Below, in pieces: positions 6,844 through 13,136 of a DNA stretch of 17,015 nucleotides. The stretch lies in NCBI GenBank assembly GCA_002364735.1, contig DEZB01000016.1, positions 44,585 to 61,599 of the forward strand. Reading direction: 5' to 3'. A program made the position numbers and the translations under genes. Within the stretch, counting starts at the first letter, position 1. Every line of letters starts with the position of its first letter. The notes beneath the pieces are model-generated. The model did no database searches, had not been told where the DNA came from, and saw nothing but the letters and a program-made list of their open reading frames with translations. The DNA is from Bacteroidales bacterium UBA3143 (GTDB lineage: Bacteria > Bacteroidota > Bacteroidia > Bacteroidales > Dysgonomonadaceae).

Positions 6844-8103
6844 TCACTCCTCCCCCATTCTAAAAGCCCTACTTATCACATCTTGCTCTTTCTTAGAGAT
6901 GCCAATATTAGATGCTATTTCACTCCATTTGCTGACGCTTTTCAATACCTCAACAATTATGCTATTCATCTCTGTTTCATTTAATCTGAAAAACCCCCCA
7001 ACACTTTTAGCTAAATCAAAATCCAAAGCATTATTATCCATATCAATATTCAGTGCCAATCCGCTTTTGTCTGTGGTAGGGTTCAAGTCATAAGCTGGCG
7101 ATAATATCCAACCAGTATCGGTCATAATAAATCCATGATTGCGCAAATGGTCATCCGTATTAGATATAGCAATATTGAAAATAATTCTTCTCCATAGTTG
7201 ATGCAGATTGTCCTCTACACCTGATCCAAAATTGCTGATAAATTCAGCAATATCTAAATAACTCGCTGGGGTATCTCGTATTGTGTCCTCGTTATTTCCT
7301 GTCATTGTCATGGCAGATGCAAAATGAATTCTTTGACCGCCATCTCTGTCAAATCGTTTTGTAAGAAATGTATGATGATCCCCCCCAATTTTCTCAATTT
7401 TACACGGCGACATGGTAACTCCTGATTTCACTGCTAATAGATAAGCCACATACTCCCAAGCTGCTTTGTCTATAGAGTCATTCTTAGAAGGAAACTTTGC
7501 AATCCACAAGTCCTTATTTGAATCAAGAATATTAGCCTTCGGACGTGCACCTCCCAGCGATGATCCAGAAGCCATCAATACCTCCAACCATTTTTTAACG
7601 TCAACATCATCGTCATCTTTCTCCAAATGTTCAGCGGCATATTGCAATTCTCGTATTGATGACCAAGGAGGCGTTGGTGTTTTGCTATTATCATCTAAGA
7701 AAGGACCATTTATATCAGTCTTAAATCGTAAAGCGCCCATACGGCTTTCGTCATAGACACCTAATAGGAAATCAATTTCATGTAAGTTTGATCTCTTCTC
7801 GTTTCGCTCCCTTGCTTGCTGGGCAGCACGTCTTTTCATCAAGGTGCGCCCCCAAGTATCAGGCATACTATCAAGAAAAATTCCAAAATTAATTTTGTTA
7901 TTAGGAAACTGAAGCCCAGAATAAAACTGAATATCAGGATCTAACAAAAAGTGCTGCCCAGACTTTATCCACGCTCCATCATACTCAAAACTAAAAGCCT
8001 TTTTACCTTTGGCAAAGTGAGCCGAAAGCGTCCCTATAAGTTGAGGGTTTTGCATCCCTTTCCAATGAGCATACACATGTATATCTAATTTTCTTTTCCC
8101 CAT
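6844..8103 (-). CDS. hipA: HipA-type serine/threonine kinase toxin
   Basis: HipA kinases phosphorylate a cytosolic target (glutamyl-tRNA synthetase in E. coli) to arrest growth and are neutralised by HipB. This 419-residue protein is close to the E. coli length (440). An N-terminal subdomain (about 1-130) contains GIFLDSMPDTWGRTLMKRR (74-92). The kinase part has the glycine-rich loop GSSLGGARPKA (180-190), the nucleotide-binding lysine in WIAKFPS (K203), the catalytic loop SNTDDHLRNHG (314-324; D317, N322) and the metal-binding LSPAYDLNP (335-342; D339). All key motifs are present, so it should be active. The ATG at 8103 directly precedes a conserved beta strand. Unlike classic hipBA operons with overlapping genes, it is 196 bp from hipB, and that gap is a heptad array with a hairpin. 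The stop codon lies inside the next heptad tract. Confidence 0.93.
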   Translation of the reverse strand: MGKRKLDIHVYAHWKGMQNPQLIGTLSAHFAKGKKAFSFEYDGAWIKSGQHFLLDPDIQFYSGLQFPNNKINFGIFLDSMPDTWGRTLMKRRAAQQARERNEKRSNLHEIDFLLGVYDESRMGALRFKTDINGPFLDDNSKTPTPPWSSIRELQYAAEHLEKDDDDVDVKKWLEVLMASGSSLGGARPKANILDSNKDLWIAKFPSKNDSIDKAAWEYVAYLLAVKSGVTMSPCKIEKIGGDHHTFLTKRFDRDGGQRIHFASAMTMTGNNEDTIRDTPASYLDIAEFISNFGSGVEDNLHQLWRRIIFNIAISNTDDHLRNHGFIMTDTGWILSPAYDLNPTTDKSGLALNIDMDNNALDFDLAKSVGGFFRLNETEMNSIIVEVLKSVSKWSEIASNIGISKKEQDVISRAFRMGEE

Positions 8104-8119
8104 TTTTCATTTAGTAACT

Positions 8120-8305
8120 ATGTAAGCGGTAAGCGGTAAGCGGTGAGCAGTTCTGTTACCTATTTACTGTTCCCTAATATCTGTTCACCGTTTACTATTC
8201 ACCGTTTACTATCCACTGTTTACTATCCACTGTTTACTATTCACTATTCACTATTCACTATCCACTATCCACTATCCACTATTCACTATTCACTGTTCAC
8301 TATTT
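8120..8305. repeat. Heptad array with hairpin between hipB and hipA
   Basis: From the hipB stop the coding strand is TAGTGAACAGTGAATAGTG and continues in 7-bp phase to about 8195, then changes to units with CGGTGAA, and ends with TACCGCT units (plus strand GGTAAGC) 17-30 bp before the hipA ATG. Plus-strand arms AAGCGGTGAGCAG (8138-8150) and CTGTTCACCGTTT (8181-8193) pair at 11 of 13 positions. The array therefore fills the whole gap between antitoxin and toxin and can fold near the hipA start. Confidence 0.88.
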
Positions 8306-8590
8306 CAGCAACTCTAAATCCTGCAATTTTCTCCCAAATTCATCATCTGCTCCCAGCTTTAATATATCTTTTTGCAATCCCAACACCCTTAGAACATTAA
8401 AATAAGCCCCCATCGCTACTCCCGAATCTCCTTTTTCAATCAAATAGAGCGTAGATCTGGCAATGCCAGCTCGCTCTGCCACTTGAATTGTTGTTAATTT
8501 GCGTCGCTTTCGTGCCAGCTTTATATTCTCACCCATCTGCTCCAGCAGTTGGTGATACTTAGGAAAGATTATTTGTGTCCTCCTACTCAT
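8300..8590 (-). CDS. hipB: HipB-type helix-turn-helix antitoxin (XRE family)
   Basis: A DNA-binding protein of 96 residues that should repress its own promoter and bind HipA. The XRE/Cro helix-turn-helix spans about 17-75, with IQVAERAGIARSTLYLIEKG (35-54) containing the recognition helix and LGLQKDILKLG closing the domain. The C-terminal tail DDEFGRKLQDLELLK is short, as in HipB-like proteins, and may contact HipA. It lies upstream of hipA on the same strand, the usual order. The stop TAG is the first base triplet of the heptad array that follows. A TATCTTTG promoter element is 27 bp upstream of the ATG at 8590. The N-terminal MSRRTQIIFPKYHQLLEQMGENIK fits related antitoxins, so this start is preferred. 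Confidence 0.9.
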   Translation of the reverse strand: MSRRTQIIFPKYHQLLEQMGENIKLARKRRKLTTIQVAERAGIARSTLYLIEKGDSGVAMGAYFNVLRVLGLQKDILKLGADDEFGRKLQDLELLK

Positions 8591-8616
8591 ATATCAAAAT
8601 TGTTCGTTATTTCACA

Positions 8617-8624
8617 CAAAGATA
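8617..8624 (-). promoter_or_regulatory. Candidate -7 element (TATCTTTG) of the hipBA promoter
   Basis: The reverse complement reads TATCTTTG, a full match to TAnnTTTG, 27 bp upstream of hipB. On the plus strand it overlaps CAAAGATAACATATTTG (8617-8633), whose ends CAAA/TTTG are inverted, and is flanked by TTTCA (8611-8615)/TGAAA (8636-8640). These could be HipB operator half-sites, but the match is weak and untested. Confidence 0.42.
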
Positions 8625-8663
8625 ACATATTTGATTGAAATAGGAAACAAAAAAGTATTTTTA

Positions 8664-8810
8664 AATTTTAAGGAGTGAGGAGTGAAGGGTGAGAAGTGAG
8701 AGGTAAGTTATGGAGTATGAGGAGTGGGTTGTGGGTTGTGTGGTGTGTGATATATAATGGGGTGTGGTAAGGAGTAAGGAGTAAAGAGTAGTGGGTATGA
8801 GGTGAATGAG
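8664..8810. repeat. Purine-rich heptad tract (GGAGTGA / GGAGTAA variants)
   Basis: Units such as GGAGTGA, GAGAAGT, GGTTGTG, GGAGTAA run without a gene, upstream of the hipB promoter. They are like the complement of the TTCACTC/TTTACTC arrays elsewhere, so here the array orientation is opposite to most others in the window. Confidence 0.65.
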
Positions 8811-8877
8811 GGATTCGGACGTTCGATGTTCGAGATTTGAGATTCGAGATTCAGTATTCGATGACAGAGTTTTAATC

Positions 8878-9108
8878 TTTATTTTCTATTCCCGAGTTTC
8901 AAGTCTTAAGTCTCGTTTCTCATTCATAATTAGTAATTTGTAATTTGTAATTATCCCCATTCTTTGTGTCTTTGCGTCTTTGAGAGAAGCATTTTATTTT
9001 GCCCCAACTTTCCTACCCCCAACCCCCTAAAGAGGGCTTTTGCATTGCATAGAGCTATACTGTAGCAGTATTATTCGAGATTCGGTTGTTCGAGATTCGA
9101 GATTCGAG
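8878..9108. repeat. Compound intergenic element, copy 2 (upstream of hipB)
   Basis: This is the direct-orientation partner of 6491-6701, with the same blocks in order, from TTTATTTTCTATTCCCGAG through GCCCCAACTTTCCTACCCCC (9001-9020) and the CCCT-AAAG-AGGG hairpin to GTAGCAGTATTATTCGAG and a GATTCGA array. The GCCCC anchor is offset 2405 bp from copy 1. Together the copies bracket hipBA. A GATTCGA heptad tract also precedes it at 8811-8860. Confidence 0.85.
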
Positions 9109-9148
9109 TTCCATGTTCCGAATTTCGAGTTCCGAGTTCCGAGCTAAG

Positions 9149-9334
9149 TTAATAGAGAACAGTGAATAGAGACAAGGAAATAGGATCGATATTTAAATAT
9201 TTTGCAATTGATTCATCCATTTTTGTGTTCAGGCCTACAGGGCCGACTTATTTCAGCCCAATGGCAACGCCTTGGGTATGAAAGACAAACTCTCCCCTGC
9301 GCCCTGTAAGGGCAACATAGAAGTGAAAGAGAAG
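9149..9334. repeat. Tandem direct repeat, copy 1
   Basis: Begins TTAATAGAGAACAGTGAATA and continues through GGATCGATATTTAAATATT, GTTCAGGCCTACAGGGCCGA, a CAACGCCTTGGGTATGAAAG block and ends GTAAGGGCAACATAGAAGTG. Copy 2 is at 9372-9570 with a fixed offset of 236 bp over the core. The central AGGCCTACAGGGCC and GGCAACGCC parts relate in reverse complement to the element at 47-112. No gene. Confidence 0.88.
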
Positions 9335-9371
9335 GGTGGAGAGTGAAGAGTAAAGGGTAAAGAGTGAAGAG
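9335..9371. repeat. Heptad spacer (GAGTGAA / AGAGTAA units) between the tandem copies
   Basis: Units GAGTGAA, GAGTAAA, GGGTAAA and GAGTGAA separate the two long direct repeats in 7-bp steps, matching the complement of the CTCTTTA array at 11454-11502. Confidence 0.7.
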
Positions 9372-9570
9372 TTAATAGAGAACAGTGAATAGAGACAAGG
9401 AATAGAGACAAGGAAATAGGATCGATATTTAAATATTGTGCAATTGCCTCATCCATTTTCGTGTTCAGGCCTACAGGGCCGACTTATTTCAGCCCAATGG
9501 CAACGCCTTGGGTATGAAAGACAAACTCTCCTCTGCGCCCTGTAAGGGCAACATAGAAGTGAAAGAGAAG
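9372..9570. repeat. Tandem direct repeat, copy 2
   Basis: Near-identical to 9149-9334 from TTAATAGAGAACAGTGAATA to GAAGTGAAAGAGAAG. It differs by a duplicated AATAGAGACAAGG unit in its left part and a few substitutions (for example GTGCAATTGCCTCATCC against TTGCAATTGATTCATCC). Recent duplication is likely. The short ORFs within it have no recognisable product. Confidence 0.88.
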
Positions 9571-9954
9571 GATGAACATCAAGCTAAACTTCTGAAGAAA
9601 TCTCTCCATGTCCTTTGTGTAATTTACTTTTTGAACTCTGTGGTAGGAAAGCAGTATGAATTGTGGGTTATGAGTTGTGAGATTCATGTGAGGTTTTGGG
9701 GTTGTGTGGGAATACATAATAGCAATTAGCCGTTATTTGCAGCTGATAGGTTTTAATGTATGAACACTTTTCACTACTTCTGCTCTGCTTTGCTAATACC
9801 TAAATCTTAATACCTAACACCTTTTAAACTCTTGTCTCTTGTCCCTTGCCCCTGGTTTCTGATTACTTGTCTCTTGTACCTAATTCCTCTTTGTGTAATT
9901 CATTAGTGAGCTTTGTGGTTAAATGAAATTTTAACTGAAGTTCTTTTCTCATTT
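9571..9954. other. Gene-free spacer with CTTTGTGT/TTGTCTC repeats
   Basis: No ORF is credible. A CTTTGTGTAATT...CTCTGTGGTAGG repeat is at 9610-9650, heptads TTGTCTC/TTGTCCC/TTGTACC at 9833-9881 (the same unit that encodes the end of manC), and CTTTGTGTAATTCATTAGTG...CTTTGTGGTTAAATG at 9890-9926. It ends a few bases before the PIN gene stop. Confidence 0.65.
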
Positions 9955-10518
9955 TTAAATCAACGAATGTAAATAATTGGCTGTATCGTTAAGTCCGTTC
10001 TTTCTAAGACAATCTAATACTTCATATTCGTCCAAATCAGGATTTTTTTTGTTCATTACCATTAGCCGAAATGCTTCTACAGCTGTTTCAGTGTTTAAAT
10101 CGATGATGTCGGTCAGAAAATCATCTGCTGTTTTTGCTTTCAATCCATAGTTACTTAACACCTCATCTGGGAAATCTTTAATATTGTTTGTAACAATTAA
10201 ACTTGCATCAGCTTTGATAGCTGCAGCAAGTACATGACAATCCTTCTCATCCGGTAGAAACAATCCATCAATAAGTGTCTCATAGTTATTTACTAAAGCA
10301 TCAAGAAAAGCAAGCTGTGCCTTTTGTATCCTTTTTTCAGCAATCTCATCTGTTATTCCTTTACGTTCCATCAGACTGCGCCACTCATCAAAAATATGGT
10401 CGCTCCATTTTGGCGTGTAAAGATCATAGTATGCAAACCAAAACAACAAATCCCTTATAACAATTGGATAAATAACATTTGTGTCTAAAACTACCGTAAA
10501 TGTAACACTATGTATCAT
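9955..10518 (-). CDS. PIN-domain toxin (putative ribonuclease) of a type II toxin-antitoxin pair
   Basis: PIN toxins are metal-dependent RNases. Counting from the ATG at 10518, the 187-residue protein shows the N-terminal acidic strand VVLDTNVIYP (D12), an internal acidic position in FDEWRSLMERKG, and DEKDCHVLAAAIKADASLIVTNNIKDFPDE (shown here as DEKDCHVLAAAIKA and LIVTNNIKDFPDE) with the conserved D and the TNN-x-DF motif of the active site. A C-terminal extension of about 50 residues follows. It lies directly after the antitoxin gene and its ATG overlaps that gene's stop by 11 bases, suggesting translational coupling. In-frame ATGs at 10527 and 10542 would add 3 or 8 residues; I prefer 10518 because it is closest to the first beta strand, but this is a choice. 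Confidence 0.88.
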   Translation of the reverse strand: MIHSVTFTVVLDTNVIYPIVIRDLLFWFAYYDLYTPKWSDHIFDEWRSLMERKGITDEIAEKRIQKAQLAFLDALVNNYETLIDGLFLPDEKDCHVLAAAIKADASLIVTNNIKDFPDEVLSNYGLKAKTADDFLTDIIDLNTETAVEAFRLMVMNKKNPDLDEYEVLDCLRKNGLNDTANYLHSLI

Positions 10519-10963
10519 ATAACCCATCCTCCTCGTCAGCATTCATAATATCTATAATATGTTGCTTTTGTTCTTCTTTCATCTTTCTTTTATAAGCAAC
10601 TACATCTTCAAACATAATGCGTCTATGTCGTCCAACTTTAGTAAAAGGTATTTTTCCTTCTTCCAATATCTTTATTAGGTGCGGACGCGAACAACCTAAT
10701 ATTTCGGCTGCTTTTTGTGTAGTAACTTCGGTTGCCATAGGTACAATTGAAATAATTTTACCTTGACTTATATTTTTCAACACCTCTTCAAGAAATTTTA
10801 ATGCACTCAGGGGCAAAACTATCTTATCGTTGCTTCCTTCAATTTCAATATCTACCTTTTCTGTTTTTAACTGAGCTAAAGTATTACTTAAAGCTTGGTA
10901 AGACTGCTGTGCAATTTCGCGCTCTTGTTTAGTTGGCCTCTTATATTCTTGTATTGTTTTCAT
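10508..10963 (-). CDS. Excisionase-family helix-turn-helix antitoxin (partner of the PIN toxin)
   Basis: The 151-residue protein should bind DNA at its promoter and neutralise the PIN toxin. An excisionase/MerR-like helix-turn-helix is clear at about 79-128: EVTTQKAAEILGCSRPHLIK and then GKIPFTKVGRHRRIMFEDVV, the latter including the usual wing. Residues 1-75 form an unfamiliar N-terminal region with an antitoxin-like helical part (YQALSNTLAQLKTEK). The C-terminal charged tail (KRKMKEEQKQHIIDIMNADEEDG, in two pieces KRKMKEEQKQ and IMNADEEDG) may bind the toxin. It is first in a two-gene operon. A TATCTTTG element is 51 bp upstream. PIN toxins paired with this antitoxin type are known from Bacteroidetes and others. 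Confidence 0.88.
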   Translation of the reverse strand: MKTIQEYKRPTKQEREIAQQSYQALSNTLAQLKTEKVDIEIEGSNDKIVLPLSALKFLEEVLKNISQGKIISIVPMATEVTTQKAAEILGCSRPHLIKILEEGKIPFTKVGRHRRIMFEDVVAYKRKMKEEQKQHIIDIMNADEEDGLYDT

Positions 10964-11013
10964 AATCTATATTTTTTTTTGAAAATCTATTGATTTTAGT
11001 AATGATGCAACAA

Positions 11014-11021
11014 CAAAGATA
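11014..11021 (-). promoter_or_regulatory. Candidate -7 element (TATCTTTG) of the PIN toxin-antitoxin operon
   Basis: The reverse complement reads TATCTTTG, identical to the boxes upstream of hipB and manC, 51 bp before the antitoxin ATG. It lies in an AT-rich stretch with direct CGAAA/CGAAAC repeats just upstream (11034-11058) that might be operator sites. No -33 TTTG at a standard distance is obvious. Confidence 0.42.
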
Positions 11022-11099
11022 GAAACAATAAACGAAATATTCGAAACAAACGAAACCGTTAACAATAAATTTAACTCAATATTTTATATACAACAGGCA

Positions 11100-11380
11100 T
11101 GAGGTATGAGTTATGGGTTGGGGGGATAGCGAAACAGAACAAGCAATTAGGTGTTTGCTTTTAGCGGTAAGTTCCATGTCACACATCACACTTTAATTGT
11201 TCCTTCTGGGAGCGTGGAGCTCCTGCTCCGCATAATTCGCAATTATTATAGTTTATTAAACCAAAGGCGGACACACGGGTCCGCCACTACGAATGCATCT
11301 ATTATAATAATAAGGGCGAACACATAGGTATCGCCCCTACGACTGCCACGATGAATCAGTAGCACAATATTGAAATATTA
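11100..11380. repeat. Mosaic of GC-rich hairpin repeats
   Basis: No gene is seen. It holds TTCTGGGAGCGTGGAGCTCC at 11204-11223 (an exact 20-base copy at 11597-11616), then a 7-bp stem GGCGGAC (11266-11272)/GTCCGCC (11279-11285) followed by ACTACGA, then a 6-bp stem GGGCGA (11314-11319)/TCGCCC (11331-11336) followed by CTACGAC. I recall such GGGCGA...TCGCCCCTAC hairpins from intergenic DNA of several phyla, but cannot verify that here. Confidence 0.75.
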
Positions 11381-11382
11381 TA

Positions 11383-11510
11383 TCTGTTAACTATTTACTG
11401 TTCACTATTATCTCATCACTCATCACTCTTCACTCATCACTCTTCACTCTTCACTCTTTACTCTTTACTCTTTACTCTTTACTCTTTACTCTTTACTCTT
11501 TATTTATTCC
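11383..11510. repeat. Heptad array (TTCACTC/ATCACTC then seven perfect CTCTTTA)
   Basis: Mixed units (TTTACTG, TTCACTA, CATCACT, CTTCACT) lead into seven perfect CTCTTTA units at 11454-11502. It is the cleanest array of this unit in the window. It lies between the aminotransferase gene and the PIN operon. Confidence 0.9.
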
Positions 11511-11514
11511 TTCC

Positions 11515-11563
11515 GCCCCCCCCTAAAGAGGGCTTTGCAGAGTATAGAGCTATACGGTAGCGT
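11515..11563. repeat. Partial third copy of the compound element
   Basis: CCCCCCCCTAAAGAGGGCTTTGCAG is followed by the TATAGAGCTATAC palindrome and GGTAGCG, matching the middle of 6491-6701 and 8878-9108. The parts before and after are absent, so modules of the compound element occur separately. Confidence 0.7.
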
Positions 11564-11596
11564 GATGTGTAAATATTACGAAATGATTTTGCATTC

Positions 11597-11819
11597 TTCT
11601 GGGAGCGTGGAGCTCCAGATCCTCGCATTTGTCTGAACTGCTGATTAACATGATTACTGGATTATGGAATGGAATTTCTTTAATTGTGTCAGGTAATTTG
11701 CAATTTTCCTATTTCTTTACGAGACGCGATAAATCGCCGTCTCTACTGCCCTATCTTGCACAACATCCCAACTATGCGTTCAATGTAATTTATTAGCAAA
11801 ATATTTGACGCAATCATTT
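11597..11819. repeat. Hairpin repeats downstream of the aminotransferase gene
   Basis: Contains the second GGGAGCGTGGAGCTCC copy (11601-11616) and a GAGACGCGAT-AA-ATCGCCGTCTC inverted repeat (11721-11743, one bulged C) followed by TACTGCCC. The rest is AT-rich with no gene. The GAGACG inverted repeat is a type I recall from cyanobacterial and other intergenic DNA; this is memory, not a search. Confidence 0.65.
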
Positions 11820-11862
11820 TCAACTTCCTGCCCTGAGCATAGTCGAAGGGTCCATTGTCAAT
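11820..11862. repeat. TTCGACTATGCTCAGG-type repeat read through as the aminotransferase C-terminus
   Basis: The plus strand CTGCCCTGAGCATAGTCGAA is followed by GGGTCCATTGTCAATTG; the second part resembles TTGTCAATTGTCAATT at 16980-16996. The reading frame of the aminotransferase enters it and ends with MLRAGS. I recall this motif as a frequent repeat whose translation (STMLRAG, STSLRAG) appears at protein ends in metagenomes; unverified here. Confidence 0.7.
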
Positions 11863-12989
11863 TGAATAATAACTTCCCCCACCCTTTCAATGTCGCTGTC
11901 CGATAAAGTCGACCCACTCGGTAAACACAACCCATCTTCAAACAACCTCTCCGCTGTGCCATGCCCATAATAAGGAGCACCTTCAAATACAGGTTGCAAA
12001 TGCATCGGTTTCCACAATGGTCGTGTCTCTATGTTTTCAGACTCCATTTTCAATCGCACATCTTCGCGAGTGAATCCTGCAACTGTTGGATCTACCACAA
12101 TGCATGTCAACCAATAGTTAGATTTGAAATCTTCATTAGGGTTGGTGTGAAATGATAGCCCAGGTACATCTTTCAATAATTCTCTGTATAGTTTGTTTAT
12201 CTCTCTTCTTCGTGCTACATGCTCATCCAACACCAACATCTGCCCACGACCAATTCCTGCACTCACATTACTCAATCGGTAGTTATACCCAATATGACTG
12301 TGTTGATAGTGCGGAGCATTATCGCGCGCTTGTGTAGCAAAAAACATAGTGCGCTGTGCTTCTTCATGTGTTCGACATACCAATGCACCCCCACCAGATG
12401 TAGTAATCATTTTGTTGCCATTGAACGACAAGCAAGCAAATTCACCAAACGTACCACAAGCTTGTCCTTTGTAGGTAGCACCCAATGCCTCAGCTGCATC
12501 TTCCAATACAGGAATGTTGTATTCCTTGGCAATTGCCATTATCTCCTCCATCTTGGCAGGCATGCCATACAGATGTACAGGAATAATTGCGTTAGGTGTC
12601 TTTCCCGTTTTCAGGATACGATCTTCTATCGCTTCTCGCAAAGCATCGGGACACATATTCCATGTATCCACTTCACTATCCACAAACACAGGCTTTGCAC
12701 CCAAATAAGCAATCGGGTTTGCCGATGCTGCAAAGGTAAAGCTTTGACATATCACTTCGTCACCTGCTTTCACGCCTAATTGCACCAGCGCCAAATGAAT
12801 GGCAGCAGTACCCGAACTAAGGGCAACTACGTGTACTGGTTGATTCAAATATTTTTCTAAATCTGCTTCAAATCCGTTTACGTTGGGGCCTAAGGGGACA
12901 ACAAAGTTGTCGTCGAAGGCTTGTTGGATGAAGCGTTGTTCGTGGCCGCCCATGTGGGCTAGCGAGAGCCATATTCTTTTATTACTCAT
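11820..12989 (-). CDS. DegT/DnrJ/EryC1/StrS aminotransferase, PglE-like
   Basis: PLP-dependent sugar aminotransferase of 389 residues, converting a 4-keto nucleotide sugar to a 4-amino sugar, in this context probably UDP-4-amino-4,6-dideoxy-GlcNAc. Visible motifs are LSSGTAAIHLAL (57-68), FTFAASANPI (84-93), VLEDAAEALGATYKG (161-175, with D164 facing the PLP nitrogen) and FNGNKMITTSGGG (189-201) with the Schiff-base lysine K193. RPLWKPMH (323-330) and SGSTLSD near the end are also family-like. The N-terminal MSNKRIWLSLAHMGGHEQRF resembles PglE-type enzymes. ATG 12989 is chosen; the longer frame to 13043 translates a repeat. The last 12 residues (TMDPSTMLRAGS) are encoded by CAATTGACAATGG plus a TTCGACTATGCTCAGG repeat, so the original terminus has been replaced or extended. 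It follows the PglC/PglD-like genes, from which the GxxExxY gene separates it. Confidence 0.93.
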   Translation of the reverse strand: MSNKRIWLSLAHMGGHEQRFIQQAFDDNFVVPLGPNVNGFEADLEKYLNQPVHVVALSSGTAAIHLALVQLGVKAGDEVICQSFTFAASANPIAYLGAKPVFVDSEVDTWNMCPDALREAIEDRILKTGKTPNAIIPVHLYGMPAKMEEIMAIAKEYNIPVLEDAAEALGATYKGQACGTFGEFACLSFNGNKMITTSGGGALVCRTHEEAQRTMFFATQARDNAPHYQHSHIGYNYRLSNVSAGIGRGQMLVLDEHVARRREINKLYRELLKDVPGLSFHTNPNEDFKSNYWLTCIVVDPTVAGFTREDVRLKMESENIETRPLWKPMHLQPVFEGAPYYGHGTAERLFEDGLCLPSGSTLSDSDIERVGEVIIQLTMDPSTMLRAGS

Positions 12990-12995
12990 ATATTT

Positions 12996-13136
12996 ACTTT
13001 TAATTGCACACTGATTGAAAACACTGATTTGACTGATATACACAGATAAATTAAAAATCAGTGCTTATCTGCTCAATCTGCGTCATCTGCGTTTATCTTC
13101 TTAATCAGCGTCATCTGCGTGCCATCTTTCTGCGTG
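12996..13136. repeat. CTGATTGA/ATCTGCGT repeat, copy 1 (downstream of the GxxExxY gene)
   Basis: Left part TAATTGCACACTGATTGAAA, then ACACTGATTTGACTGAT and ACACAGATAA. Right part AATCAGTG, TTATCTGCTCAATCTGCGTC, then ATCTGCG units and GTGCC. The two halves are partly complementary (CTGATTGA with TCAATCTG, CACAGATAA with TTATCTG), so a long hairpin is possible. The copy begins at the GxxExxY stop and ends just before the aminotransferase ATG. Confidence 0.85.

Noticed and set aside
8195..8305. CRISPR array
   Set aside because: The unit is 7 bp with no spacers, and there are no cas genes in the window.
9253..9729. Short ORFs on both strands in the tandem duplication
   Set aside because: They lie entirely in duplicated repeat DNA and resemble no protein; their termini follow the repeat rather than any conserved pattern.
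12990..13043. N-terminal extension of the aminotransferase
   Set aside because: It is encoded by the CTGATTGA repeat; the ATG at 12989 gives the usual family N-terminus.
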